Assembly: GCF_026212465.1 (NCBI RefSeq)
Contig: NC_080060.1
Span: 1,733,635 to 1,797,634, forward strand
Reading direction: 5' to 3'
Length of the DNA: 64,000 nt
Source of the DNA: Amaranthus tricolor
Lineage: Eukaryota > Streptophyta > Magnoliopsida > Caryophyllales > Amaranthaceae
A program made the position numbers and the translations under genes. The notes beneath the pieces were generated by a model, which made no database searches, was not told where the DNA came from, and saw nothing but the letters and a program-made list of their open reading frames with translations. Every line of letters begins with the position of its first letter. The first letter of the stretch is position 1. This document shows, piece after piece, positions 1 to 12,262 of this stretch.

Positions 1-831
1 GTGCTTTGTTGATATATGTTACTCAAACTCAGTGTCACATGATTAGCCCACTTTACCCGCGAATCTTGATTGGATTCGATCGTCGCCTACCGAGTTTTGT
101 TCACGGCTCCAATCACCATGAATTGTGATTCAAATTGGTGAAATTGGCGATCCAAAAGTAGAAGCATATTGTAAAAACAAGGCTGCACCGCATAGCATCA
201 TGTGCGTTGTAAAGGTTTTCAAAAACAACGAACTGGTATTTTCCGCAAAGTAAAGGTGTAAAAAATCGCGATCGTTACCATCTTAAGTTTACCGTAATCG
301 AAGTATAGGTCGAAACAAACTCTAACTCTCCTCATTACCATCTGTTGACCGTAAAAGCCATTTTGCGACCGTTACCTCAATACAACCTAATAAGATCATT
401 GTTATTTAACCCTTTTTTTGGATACTTTTTTATTGGGCTCAATATCACTGATGTCTTTCCAAAGCTATTCTACTTAAGTAAGCTCGGTCACCCTCCAACC
501 CTTAAATCAAAATAAAAGACCTAATATGTGGCCATTATTTCGGGATGGGGTGTACAAGGCTAAGGCCTTGTACATTCAACCGTTAGGCGCCACTTAGTGG
601 GTGTCTTTGTTGTTCTTAGTATTACTTAGAGTATGCTAAAAAAATTGACTTTATTCGAGTATTTAACCCTTCCCGAATCTCAGGGGGCAATTGTTACCTA
701 AAGCTTCAGTAGTATTGTATGACTTTGATTTTTGAGCAATTTGTGATGCTATGCACATTTCACGTTATTTATATGCTAAACTTAATAACATTTTAAATTT
801 GCTTTGTCTAAAATTGACTTTCTGTCTACAG
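1..831 (+). other. Intron / upstream part of SPY, no exon seen
   Basis: No stretch here encodes the SPY tetratricopeptide repeats or any other protein I recognise, and the first supported exon begins after an ACAG acceptor at 828-831. It is most likely intronic sequence of SPY, because the N-terminal half of the protein must lie upstream of the window. Positions 166-240 resemble DNA in DOHH intron 1 (about 13240-13320): both contain AAAAACAAGGC followed by a GC-rich CGCAT stretch. This points to a dispersed repeat fragment. Confidence 0.55.
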
Positions 832-3800
832 AGACTGGGGCAGGCGTTTTATGAGGCTGTATCCTCAGTATACATCTTGGGACAACCCAAAGGATCCTGA
901 AAGGCCTCTTGTTGTTGGATATATTTCCCCGGATTTTTTCACCCACTCTGTATCATACTTCATTGAAGCACCACTAGCACATCATGACTACAAGAACTAC
1001 AAAGTGATAGTTTATTCAGCAGTTGTGAAGGTATGGTTTACTCTGAAAGTTGTATATTTAATTTGCTTCCTTGCTCTGTATTGTGATCTTATCTTCTTTT
1101 GGTGCTGAGCATTACTTTCTTGTGACGCTAGTTAAAGTTGATTCATTGTAGTCAGGAGTTTTGATGAACATTTATATGAATGTTGCATTATTTTTCGGGT
1201 TCATAGTTCTAATTAGAGTTTAAAATGTTTTTGCACTGTTGCCTTAGATTCGCTTGCTGTTTCTGCAGGCAGATGCTAAAACTTTAAGATTTCGAGAAAA
1301 AGTGATTAAGAAGGGTGGGTTGTGGAGAGAGATATATGGCGTGGATGAGAAGAAGGTTGCTCAGATGGTCAGAGAAGACAAGGTCGACATTTTTGTAGAA
1401 CTTACTGGGCATACAGCAAATAATAAATTGGGAACAATGGCTTGTCGACCTGCTCCAGTGCAGGTAAGTTTGAGAGAGACTTGTTCTATTTTTACGAGAA
1501 CTTATTGTAGTAATTAGTAAACGTTTGAGCTACCTTTCAAATTTCATGGCACCCACTTGGTAAATTATGGATCTGTGCTTGATGACTGCTCGATATTTTT
1601 AGTTTATTTTAGTGGGAAAAAATATGAGCAATAACAGATAACCTGTTTGAATTTGATTAGTGATTGCCTTGTTAAAGTAGAAGGATGAATTATGAATCTA
1701 TGCTTGATGACTATAGACTGCTCGATATAATTGTTTTTTAGTGGAAAAAACTTGACAGAGCAATAACAGATAACCTGTTTGAATTTGATTAATGATTTCC
1801 TTGTTCATTCATATGATTTTTCTTTGGGATCATAGGTGACTTGGATTGGCTATCCAAATACGACTGGTTTACCTGCAATTGATTACAGAATTACGGATGC
1901 ACTGGCTGATCCTCCAGATTCAAAACAGAAGTAAGTCTGTCTTCTCTTTACCACTTTCATATGTATAATGTATTGCTGCTGTATTGTACTTTTAAGTTTA
2001 ACTTGCTAATTTGTTGTCGCATAATCTGCTACTATAATATTGTGTACTTATTTTACTCATTGATGACAGGCATGTTGAGGAGTTAGTTCGATTACCAGAT
2101 TCTTTTCTTTGTTACACACCTTCTCCAGAAGCTGGCTCTGTTTCGGCAGCTCCAGCTCTTAGTAATGGCTTTGTCACTTTTGGTAGCTTTAACAATTTAG
2201 CCAAGGTATGCAACTTATGTTTTTTGGAGAAAAAAGATGCACCCTTCTCTCGTTGAATTTGTCAACTCTATATCTTCAAATGCAGTTTAAGTAATGTATT
2301 TTTCTGCTGCTTCTAGATAACCCCCAGAGTTTTGCAAGTTTGGGCAAAAATATTATGTGCTGTACCAAACTCTCGTCTAGTGGTGAAATGCAAACCATTT
2401 TGTTGTGACAGTATAAGACTTAGATTTATTTCAACATTAGAGCAGCTGGGAGTGGATCCTGTACGTGTTGATCTGTTGCCCTTAATTCTTTTGAATCATG
2501 ATCACATGCAAGCATATGCTCTCATGGACATAAGGTAAGGGCTTAAGGTATCCTGCAAATCATGAAGTACATCTGTCTCTTTTCCTTCTCCACTACTTGG
2601 AAAAAACCACATTGATGCGTCAACTGGTATTAATTAGGGGACTTCTCTATTCTATTTTTGAATCCTCAATCTGATATTGTGATGTTCCTCTTCTTGTTTT
2701 GCTTATAAAACTGAACTCATTCACCTTGTAGGGAGTTGAAATTGGATCATTGTTCATTCTTGTAGATTCATCTGTATCCCTATTCATCCCCTCCATCCTA
2801 GTCATCTTTGGTCTCCCTTGGCCTCAACTTTCTCTTATGTAGTAATGTCCTTGCTCGAGCATTTAGACTATTGAAATTGGATTTTAGTCTTTCATTTAGT
2901 GGCTTTGGGCTTTGATTGTTGTTTAGGCTCTACTCTTATTCCAGTTGCAAGGATTAAGCATAGATGGTAAAATTAGATTTTGTCGAATTCATGAGCTTAG
3001 AGCTTGAGAGTAGTGATCTCTGTGCCATTGGTGCATTGTTTTCATTGGGGAATCTTGGTTCTTTTCTGTGAGAAATTTTTTCTGTTCCTCCAAAATGTAA
3101 CGCAAGAGCCAAATTATTATTTTTTAATCTTTTTGGATTAATTGTGAGACCTTGGTAGTAAATTTTAGAAACTCATCGACGTTCTTTGTGGTCTGTGCAT
3201 GACATCTAGAGATCTACAGCAACCATTTCTCCTTTGTTTAGATTTGGGCATAGCAGTTTGATTTCAATCACAATTCTCTGATGTAGTTTGGAAACTGAGA
3301 ATTTCTTTTAAACGTTGGAGATACAATCATATGGCATAGCTTTGGTAGTTTAATGGAGCTGAGCAGCATTTTCCACATGTATTCTATGCTGAAATTTACT
3401 ATGCTTCTGGTATCCGTACCCCTGAGCTGGGCCAGAGCAGAGTCAGTGGTAAAGGAATGATTCTCACTGTATCATTCCCATATTTCTGTAGGCAGACATC
3501 CGAGCTATTAGAGTGAATCCTTTTGCTCCATTTCAGCAATTATATATCCAATATTTTTTGCTTATTGAGCTATTGCTAGCAGATTGCTTCTTCATTTCGA
3601 AAAAAGACAAAAGTGGTAGCTTCTGACTTAGTTTTACTTATTGAATATGATTCTTTCTCAACATGTTTGTCACCCAAATATTCACTCTTGAACTGCATAG
3701 GTGATCCTTTGCTTGCACTGCTTTTTATCCGATGGGCTCTACAACTGTTCAATGTATCCCAAGGGTTTCTCATTGACTAGTTTGAAATACTTTATCTCGT

Positions 3801-4862
3801 TTTTTGTTACTTGTCTCTGTAGCTTGGACACTTTTCCGTATGCTGGAACAACCACAACATGTGAGTCGCTTTACATGGGGGTTCCATGTGTTACTATGGC
3901 TGGCAATGTGCATGCTCATAATGTTGGTGTTAGTCTCCTTAGCAAAGTTGGTAAGCAGATCCATTTTGTCGTCTATAATTTCTCTTTTTTCAAGATTATT
4001 TATTGCATCTCATCATTGTTCAATAATGAATACTCCTATGACATACGTAATAATTATGTTTTTTTTTTACATGATTTGGCAAAAAGTATACATGTACAAG
4101 GTTTCATTTCGATTTGTATTCTTTTCGAAAGTTAGTCTGTTACCTTTTAGGTGGTGCTCAAGTTCTTAAACCATTTGATAATTTGAGAAATTGCACTTCA
4201 AATCTCTAAGCGAATTTTTCATACAATTTTTTTAATATATCTGGGGTTGATAAATATGAAGTACTCATTTGCTGCATGGATGATAATTAAGTGGAATGGG
4301 TGTAGTGGAACATCCCTTTCAGCGTTCTCTTGTGAGATGGTAGAAACGAAAATGGAGAAGTATTCACGTGGACAACCACTAGAATTGTTTCATATAGCTG
4401 ACCCCAATCTTTGGGGATTATGGCTTTGGAATTGTTGTACTTAAATGCTATTTTGATGCAGGGTTAGGCAATCTGGTTGCGAAGACTGAAGATGAGTATG
4501 TAAACCTAGCAATTAAGTTGGCTTCAGATATTAAAGAGCTCTCGAATTTGAGGATGACTTTGCGGGATCTCATGGCTGAATCTCCAGTATGTGACGGAGC
4601 GAATTTTACGCGCGGTTTAGAAGAAGTATACCGAAGTATTTGGTGCAGGTACTGCAAAGGTGACGTCCCAGCTTCAAAACGCATAGAAATTTTACAGCAG
4701 CAGCAACAATGTGTTTCTCAAGAGGCAAGTGTTGTGCCATTGAGAGTTATAACCTCAAAAGACGATTCTCCTCTCAAGACAAATGGTTTCAACCTAGTCC
4801 CACCACCACCGGTATTAAGTCTCGCCTCCTCCGAAGAAAATGGAACTCAGTTGATCAAATGA
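832..4862 (+). CDS. SPY: SPINDLY, 3' two-thirds (protein O-fucosyltransferase, GT41 catalytic domain)
   Basis: Seven exons: 832-1030, 1269-1463, 1836-1930, 2070-2205, 2317-2534, 3823-3950, 4462-4862. All use GT-AG junctions and stay in frame, giving 456 residues plus TGA. The encoded part is the C-terminal GT41 catalytic region. It starts [13 protein letters not shown] and includes [43 protein letters not shown], and the sugar-nucleotide-binding stretch around [19 protein letters not shown] and [14 protein letters not shown]. These match plant SPY rather than SECRET AGENT. SPY is known to O-fucosylate nuclear and cytosolic proteins, including DELLA repressors, and so restrains gibberellin signalling and affects cytokinin and clock responses. 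The N-terminal TPR repeats are missing only because the window starts inside the gene. The C-terminal tail contains a Gln run and ends in a poorly conserved Pro/Ser stretch. The last long intron (2535-3822) holds nothing I recognise. Confidence 0.95.
1560..1805. repeat. 132-bp tandem duplication in a SPY intron
   Basis: GAGCAATAACAGATAACCTG occurs at 1626 and again at 1758. The preceding text around TGCTTGATGACT and CTGCTCGATA is also repeated (about 1575 and 1700). The two copies are slightly diverged. The duplication lies wholly inside the intron between exons 1269-1463 and 1836-1930, so coding is unaffected. Confidence 0.85.
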
Positions 4863-5929
4863 GTTGTTGAATGCCTTTGCTGATATGCGACAACGATGTT
4901 GACATCCATGGACTGGGCTGCTCCGTTTTGAAATATTTTTTTTCTGGCGAGGATGGTTGTGGGCATGATTTTATGTTATTCTCCATGGTAATTGATATTT
5001 GACAGATGGGTAGTACGTCTGTCTGCGATGATTTCTTCACTTCCCCGCGTCCAGCTTATGGTGCTTTCGTGTGGGTGCATAAAGAAACACCATACCCGCC
5101 ATTATAGAGTTGTAGCAGTTTATTATTGATTGGTCCATTGATCATTAGGTTTTTAGATGATAGAGAGAGTGTTTTGATGAAAAATTCAAAATGTATAGCA
5201 TCAGATTAATAGTTTATGTAGTGCTTGCTCATTGAGATGTTGTAGCGATCCATTTTAATTTTGGCTTCCTTTTGGTTTAATATTGACTTTCAATTAAGCA
5301 TTTTTAGGTTTTACAAGATTTCAAATTGCTTTTGCTGAGGCAAGGTAACATAATTAGCCAATTAAATCTTTTTTTTTATATTTGCAATTCGTTTAAAATG
5401 ATCAAAAATAAAATGAAATCCAACATAATTTGCCTTTTTTATTTACGTTTCGTGATAAGATTAACAATTCATGTGACAGTCTCACAGGCTTACAGATGAG
5501 CAAACCCTCATCAAAATGAAAACATAACATTCATGAGTATGCATTAGAACACAATAATACAACTATACAAGTAAAAGTTTAATATTTCCTCATATTCACC
5601 TTAATGGTCCTGTTTTTACTTTTAAAATTAATATGTACACTCGAATGATTAAGGGCAGAGTAAAAATTGACAAATTAATTAAAGGTTCTATGTAACTTTT
5701 AAAAAATATGATATTTTTCTAATAATTTTGCATTTTTAAACACTTAATATATACTAAGGCTCCCAATTTTATAAGGTCCTGTGCGGTTGAACATGTTAAA
5801 TACGTTTAAAATCTCCATCGGTAAATGACGAACTCTACCCACTCCTACTAGGGGTGTTCATTAGCGGGTACTCAATTTTATTTTTGATTTTTTGGACTGG
5901 TTTTATTGTTTATAGAGAAGACCCAATGT
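4863..5929. other. SPY 3' UTR and AT-rich intergenic DNA
   Basis: The first few hundred bases are the probable SPY 3' UTR. The rest is AT-rich and has no coding signal. From about 5851 a GGGGTGTTCA motif appears, with an imperfect inverted partner (TGAACAGCTACTAACCCC) near 11969-11986. The MULE at 5930-11612 may therefore have landed inside an older hAT-like element; this is weakly supported. Confidence 0.5.
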
Positions 5930-6076
5930 AGAAAGAAAAAGAAAATTTGAAATCATTAAGTGAAAAAATAAAAAAAATGAACCAAATAATCTAAGTTTCA
6001 AAAATATTCCAAAAGTAAGCATGAAAATCTCAAACCCTAGGTTTGAAGCTGTTCGTAGTTACTAACTGCGAACAGC
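5930..6076 (+). repeat. Left terminal inverted repeat of the MULE
   Basis: The text AACCAAATAATCTAAGTTTC and the following CAAAAATATTCCAAAAGTAAG are present here. Their reverse complement is at 11513-11560. The similarity continues inward to GCTGTTCG...CGAACAGC, which folds on itself (6049-6076). A second small palindrome, CAAACCCTAGGTTTG, precedes it. A few small indels separate the two arms. Confidence 0.9.
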
Positions 6077-6606
6077 CAAATAGGACAAAAACGCGGATCA
6101 GCTTCCTTTTTTCCCATTTTTCCCCATTTCTCAAAACCCTACCTTCACACTCGACATTCTCCCTCTAAAACCATAGATTCAATTCATCAATTCTGGCACT
6201 ACAAAATTAGTATGGGATACTCTAGCTTGCTCAAAGGTATACTTGTTTGTGTTTTTTTGGTGTATAAGTAGTTTTTTAGGGTTATAATCAAATTTGCTTA
6301 TTTTTTCAAATGTAGGTTACTAGTTGTTAAATCAAGACTCTTCTTAATTATTCATAACTATTCAAGGTAATTTTTAATTGTTTTTATAGCTTTATGTTGT
6401 TTTTTGAAGTAATGTTGTTGAATTAGTTGAATTTAATGTTGATAATATTATTAGAAATGTTGATGTTGATGTTGGTATTAGAAATATTATTTATGAACTT
6501 AGTTACATTATGAATTTTTAATAATTTTAGACCAAAAAAGATTATAATCAAATGAATATAATGTACTTATATGGGCATGAAGTTAATGATGATGTTGATT
6601 TTCTTT

Positions 6607-9096
6607 GTATTAATGTAGAAAACGACATCATTTCGGGTGACTATAGTATGTTTTTGGAATGGTTGTATTCGAGAAAGTAGTGGCAAAGTTCATTTTGTTG
6701 GGGAAAGACGTAAGTTGTTTGCTTGCAATTCGAACATGGATTTGAACCACTTTAAACGTTTTATATGTTCTAAGATTGGATTGGACCCTTCTAGCAGTAC
6801 CGTAAATATAAGCTTTAAATATGACATGAGTGGAGAATTGCTTGCCTTTCCTGTTGAGGATGATGAGGCTATAGATGCTAAGTGGGAGCATTCAAAGTCC
6901 ATCCAAATTCCATCTTTGGAGTTATACGTAGAAGAAGTACCTTTAGGGAATGTAGTTGCTTCTAATTCTACTCCTACCCCTATACCTATTTTAACTCAGG
7001 AAACTGTAAATTCCGTCGTTTCTTCCGTATCTTGTACTTTTTCTTAACCCCCTACGAATCAAGTTCCAATTGATTCAATGGTTAACTTAGGAGAAACTGC
7101 TGAGATGGGACCTTGGGATGATGGAAATGAGAGTAATGAGTTCATTGACGATCCTTCTGAGGACGATGTGGATGTCAATGAGGATGCGCTAGCAAATGAC
7201 ATGACCCTAGGCAACATTCCTATAATCATTCCTCCTACACCTTATGCCCTATGTCCACCTTTAGACGAGTATGAGGAAGACAACTCATGGAGGACTTGGG
7301 CTTGTGATACCACATACACCGAAGACGGAGAGTTTGAGAAGGGTATGATGTTTGATAGCAAGGAAGCGTTATTGGAAGCTATCAGAGTGTATCATATCCG
7401 CAGAAATGTGGAGTATAGAACGGAGACCTAGAACCAAACTGTTCTTACCTTGAAGTGTAAGCGGGGTTGTTCGTGGAGACTTAGGGCTATGTTCGATTCT
7501 TATTTATCTTCATGGCGTATTGTTACGAATAAGGGTAAGCATGGTTCTTGTGTATTGGGTAGTGACACTGTTTCGTCTGGACACATTCACCTGACATCTT
7601 CTGTCATTAACAATGTCATTAGAAATTGTGTTGCTAAAGACCCATCCATTAAGGTATCTGTCGTACGACATATGGTTAAAGATCGTTTTGGTGTGGATGT
7701 GAATTATAAGCGAGCGTGGTGTGCAAAGCAACAAGCCTTGTTGTCCATTTACGGGACCTGGGAAGGTTCTTACTCACTCCTTCCACGCTTTTTAGAAGCT
7801 TTGCAACATTCCAACCTGGGGTTAGTACTTGAGTGGTATTTTAAGGAGGACAATAACACGAGTATATATGTGAGACCTAATATTAGGACCTTCCAACGTG
7901 TCTTTTGGGCCTTTAAACCTTGCATTGAAGGCTTCAATTATTGTAAACGTCTTATTGTCATTGACAGCACACACTTGTATGGTAAATATCGTCATACCTT
8001 ATTGACTGCCATTACCCAAGATGGTGATAAGGAAATCTTTCCATTAGCCTTTGCCTTGGTAGAGAAGGAGAATATAAGTGCATGGTCGTGGTTCATGGCT
8101 TGTATTCGTAAGCATGTCACACAGAGGATGGGTTTATGCATTATTTCTGATAGACACGCTGATATTTTAGCAACCATGGAAAAGCCGGAGTGGCAACCAC
8201 CTAATGCTTATCATAGGTTTTGCTTACCCCATTTGCTTAGCAACTTCAATCGTGCTATGGGAAATGTTCAGTTGAAGAAGTTGTTTGGTAAAACAGCTGA
8301 GCAAAGACAACAAGTTATGGTAATAAATGGTTTAAAGGCAATTACGACTGCAAAACGAGAGGCAATTTTCCGGACTGATGACGTGGGTGAAGTGGTCGTT
8401 GTGGCATGATGGACGTCATATGTATGGTGTTACTAACACGAACTTAGCTGAAGTTTTCAACTATGTGATGAAGGATGTACGTTTCTTACCTTTGACAACA
8501 CTTGTTGAATTCACCTTCTATCGGGTAAACGACTACTTTGTTCAAAGACGTGAACGTGCTAGCGTATGGTTACTTAGAGGACACATGTACATAGCGCATG
8601 ACACCAGGATTATCAATACTAAGAAGGCAAATTTCCATGACAAAATCGCATTTGATTATAGAAGAGGTGTATTCGAAATTAAGACTGGGAGGGGAACTAG
8701 AGGATCGTCCAAGGGGGGTAAGATTCAACATGTAGACTTGAATCAAATGAAGTGCACATGTAACAAACTTGAGATATACCACCTACCTTGTTCACATGTA
8801 CTTGCTATTTGCATCAAACGACACCTTTCATATGAGAGGTTCGTGGATTCGTGCTATACATTTCAAAGTTATGCAAGTACATACGAACATTACTTTATGC
8901 TAATGATCGATAAGACGTCATGGCCGCGATACACGGGCTTTGAACTTAGAAATGATCTTGATCAAATTCGGGGTAAAGGGAGGCCGAAGTCTAGGAGAAT
9001 TGCCAATGAAATGGATGAGGGTAGAAAGAAATGATCTAATTGTTGTCGATGTGGGAGCGAAAGTCACAACACTAGAACCTGTAACTCAAGGTAATA
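6607..9096 (+). pseudogene. MULE transposase (mudrA-like), broken
   Basis: Four reading blocks together read as one Mutator-type transposase. 6607-7047 is the N-terminal domain (IVCFWNGCIRESSGKVHF). 7048-7431 is an acidic linker. 7450-8409 holds the DDE core, with VIDSTHLYGKYRHTLLTAIT (first Asp), IISDRHADIL (second Asp) and an HRFCLPHLLSNF motif. 8378-9034 carries the C-terminal part with a SWIM zinc finger (CTCNKLEIYHLPCSHVLAIC). After a further stop, 9044-9093 encodes a CX2CX4HX4C zinc knuckle. The breaks are in-frame stops at 7045 (TAA), 7429 (TAG) and 9032 (TGA), and a frameshift near 8390. The start is unclear; an acceptor at about 6618 and a noncoding first exon are plausible. I could not place the third catalytic acidic residue with confidence. 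Confidence 0.88.
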
Positions 9097-9160
9097 TGTT
9101 ATATATATTATACTAGCATGATAATCTGTAACTCAAGGTAATATGTTATATATATTATAC
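9079..9160. repeat. 47-bp period direct repeat between the two MULE genes
   Basis: CTGTAACTCAAGGTAATATG begins at 9079 and again at 9126, and each copy is followed by the same TTATATATATTATAC. The first copy covers the end of the zinc-knuckle coding sequence. Confidence 0.9.
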
Positions 9161-9216
9161 ATAATTACATAATAGTAATATTAACTAAAGCTACTGCGAA
9201 CACAGAAGTAGAGGAG

Positions 9217-11133
9217 ATGGATCCAGCAGCTCTAGGACCCTTAGATCCTAGTGTCTTGACTATGCAGTATGAGCACAAGAGTACTCCTCTTTGGGATGCC
9301 CAGGTTAGGTGTACGATAGTTGTGATTTGCATTTTACTAATGCTCCGATGCAGAAACGCTAGGCACCAAGCATCCGGATTCCGTTCCATGGGTGATCGAT
9401 GATAGGATCATTCCGTACTTGGAGCTAACGAGGTTATACGACTTTCACCTCGTTGCATACGGCAGAGTTGACCGGGCCATTATCACAACACTGGTCAAGA
9501 GATGGTGTCAGGAGACGCATACATTTCATCTCCCTCTAGGTGAGGCTACCATCACATTGCTTGATGTAGCCTTACTAACGCGGCTTCCCATCGAGAGACA
9601 TGCCGTGCGTACAGTCGGACGCCAGCTATCAGGCTGGTGTGACATGGTGCATCGCATATTGGGAGAGCGCCCTCCACCAGAAGTGATCAGGGGGAGCGGT
9701 TTGCGCTGCACGTGGTTAGTTCAGACCTTCTCGCATCTCCCCGAAGATGCTGATGAAGGCACCATTTCGAGGTATGCCAAGGCGTACCTTTTATATTTGA
9801 TAGGAGCTGTGTTGTTTGCCGATAAAACAAACAACCAAATACAACTCCTTTACTTAACTTTACTTGACGACCCATGAGAGCGCATCGCCGAGTATAGCTG
9901 GGGGTTCCGCAGCCCTTGGACACCTGTATAGGAGGCTATGTGGTGCTGCCCACAAGAACGTTAAAGAGATTGCGGGGCCAGTAGTCATATTATAGATAAT
10001 AAAAATAACATTTAATTCTAATCCGCTGTAGTTCAATTACATGCTAATTACATTTCTAATGTTCAGCTGTAGGCATGGGAGCATATTCTTATCGGCCAAA
10101 CTTACAGAACCGTTTGTCGTGGTGATACTGCTCCTCCACCACAACCCCCACCAGATGCTGCGTACGGTTCAAGGTGGAATTTTGCACGTCGGACGCGCAA
10201 GCACACCGGCACCGGTCTCGGATTCTACCGAGATCAGTTAGATCTGCTACGACCCAACCAAGTAAATATTTCAGTACTCATTAACATTAGTACAATTTAA
10301 TTAACATATCACTTATATTTTCATAATATGCATTTTAGTTTTTGTGGGACCCATACCCTGCGGAAGCCTACGCAGCTGTACCTGAACACTTGGGGATTCA
10401 TTCAGGTGCGTGGAGGGCTTCTGTGCCACTCATATGCTTCGACATTGTCGAAGTACATCTACCAGAGCGCGTACTACGCCAATATGGGTTAGTACAGGGC
10501 ATTCCACCGCCTTGTGACACTAAACCCCAGCTACACCAGATTTCACGCAAAAATCAGGGTACGGCAAACTGGATGGACATCAACTGGCCTCACATCGCTC
10601 GTTGGGATGGTAGACTGGAGCTGCTGGCACAAGGTGCGCCGATCGATGTTCATTTGCAGCAGCACATTACGCACCTATTGCGCCTACAATGACCCAATTT
10701 ATAAGTCTTCATTTGCATTTAAATGATTAAGTTGCCGATTACATAATATAATGTTACATTAATTAAATATTAATTGCAGGCACAAGGTGCGGCAGCACTG
10801 ATGCGGTACAGCCACGAGGAGCCGGTGAGGGAGATTGTGCATGGAATGCTCGTCGGCTCGCAGTTCCAGCACTTCATACCGGAAGTCGCGGCAGAGTCCT
10901 CACCGACTACCGCCCATACGCACGTCATATCTCCTGCTTATGACTATCATTTGGAGGAGATGGACCATTCATACCCTGTTGACGTTGCGGGGACCTCGCA
11001 AGCTGGGCCATCATAGCCATCACAGTACCAGTCCCCTCCACTGCCAGAGCGACACCCGAACACCTTTTACTATTGTAAGAGGCGTAGGAGACCAACTCAG
11101 TTGGATAGGGTAGATGAGGGTCGTGAGCGTTAA
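9217..11133 (+). pseudogene. Plant mobile domain (PMD, MAIN-like) gene inside the MULE, broken
   Basis: The gene reads in pieces. 9217-9303 has the leader LTMQYEHKSTPLW. 9354-9877 has the PMD core: VKRWCQETHTFHLPLGEATI, LLTRLPIERHAV, LPEDADEGTISRYAKAYLL. After a TGA at 9875 and a one-base shift near 9903, a YSWGSAALGHLYRRLC block follows. Later exons are at about 10072-10262 (AWEHILIGQTYR), 10342-10692 (FDIVEVHLPERVLRQYG) and 10774-11133 (ending in a basic RRRR tail), the last with an internal TAG at 11014. PMD proteins are either host genes (MAIN, MAIL1, needed for silencing and genome stability in Arabidopsis) or passengers of transposons. The position between MULE TIRs makes this one a passenger. 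Exact intron ends are uncertain. Confidence 0.85.
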
Positions 11134-11158
11134 TATTTAACTTTTGTGTATTTGGATC

Positions 11159-11160
<2 letters not shown>

Positions 11161-11240
<80 letters not shown>
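11161..11240. repeat. (AT)n microsatellite
   Basis: About 40 uninterrupted AT units inside the MULE, just downstream of the PMD gene. Confidence 0.98.
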
Positions 11241-11243
<3 letters not shown>

Positions 11244-11460
11244 TATTTGATTGTATATTTCAAACATTTGTATATATTTTGTTGTATATATATGATTAAT
11301 TACTTTATCATAGCCTCCAAGGTTTCACTTACGAATGAACGGAGTTTTGACAATGAATCATATCGCCCGAAACATACATTGACTTGTAATTACTTATTCT
11401 AATGTCTCCAATGCAAATACAACAAATAACAACTCAAAAATTAAAAAAAATACGTACATA

Positions 11461-11612
11461 GCTGTTCGCACTTACTGAACAGCTCCAAACCTCTGGTTTG
11501 GAATTTTCACGCTTACTTTTGGAATATTTTTGAAACTTAGATTATTTGGTTCAATTTTTTTTATTTTTTCACTTATTGATTTCAAATTTAAATTTTCGAA
11601 AGAAAAGAGGGA
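11461..11612 (-). repeat. Right terminal inverted repeat of the MULE
   Basis: Reverse complement of the left arm with about 90% identity by eye, including the inner GCTGTTCGCACTTACTGAAC stem, the CCAAACC/GGTTTGG hairpin and the AATATTCCAAAAGTAAGC core. Similarity fades beyond about 11612. Confidence 0.9.
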
Positions 11613-12262
11613 TTGAAAGTCTACTGATTACATAAATTGCTATCAAAAGGAAAATTCATTCATCAAAAAATGATCAAAAATGCAGATTTGAAGCAGACTT
11701 GAAGTAGACTTTCAGCAATTTATGGAATCAGTATATCTGTATATGTAAAAAGAGGCATCAAAAGGATAATTCATTCATCAAAGTATATATTGTTAACTTG
11801 TAGATTTGAAGCAGAATTTTCAGAAAATTATGATTAAAAAGCAGACGGTTAAGGCGGGTCGGGTAACTAACCCGTAAATTACAATTTTTTTTTAAAATTG
11901 ATCCGCCATTTGCCATTTATATTACAGGTCGACGAGTCGGGTCAAACGGATCTGAGTTTTTTGAACAGCTACTAACCCCACACTCCCACCCTGGCAGAAA
12001 TTCACCTCCATCCGAGCAAAAAATTGGTTAGGGTTGGATCGGATGAAAGGCTTTTGTTATTCCGTAGGAAAGCATCCACCTTTTTTACAATATGAAACTT
12101 CAACCTTTACCTATTAATGAAGGAATAATATAGTAGCAAGAGGGGAGAAAAAACAGTGAAGATGGACATCTGATTCTCACCTTTTCTTCTAATAATCTTC
12201 ACTAATTCAAATCTAATTTACTGGGTTATAATTGTTTCTTATCGGAAAAATCAAAAACAAAG
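11613..12262 (+). other. Upstream region of DOHH with a diverged direct repeat
   Basis: Two related blocks (about 11640-11705 and 11750-11825) share CATCAAAAGGATAATTCATTCATC-type text and GCAGATTTGAAGCAGA, forming a tandem duplication of about 110 bp. GGGTCGGGT/TGAACAGC motifs near 11855-11990 look like the right end of an older hAT-like repeat. The last roughly 250 bases before the DOHH ATG are presumably promoter and 5' UTR. I see no firm TATA box. Confidence 0.5.

Larger units (their letters stand above)
5930..11612 (+). mobile_element. Mutator-like element (MULE) carrying transposase and plant-mobile-domain genes, inactive
   Basis: A pair of long inverted repeats (5930-6076 and 11461-11612) bounds a transposase remnant and a PMD remnant, both on the + strand. 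Transposase type (MULE domain plus SWIM plus zinc knuckle) and TIR length place it in the Mutator superfamily. Both genes are broken by stop codons and frameshifts, so it cannot be autonomous now. I could not settle the outermost base or the expected 9-bp target duplication, because the TIR ends lie in A/G-rich text. An (AT)40 run sits between the PMD gene and the right TIR. Arms and contents resemble the relic at 31845-33310. Confidence 0.85.

Noticed and set aside
3701..4169. Two overlapping open frames of 121-144 codons
   Set aside because: They cover SPY exon 6 plus flanking introns. The real exon is 3823-3950; the rest is intron read-through or wrong frame.
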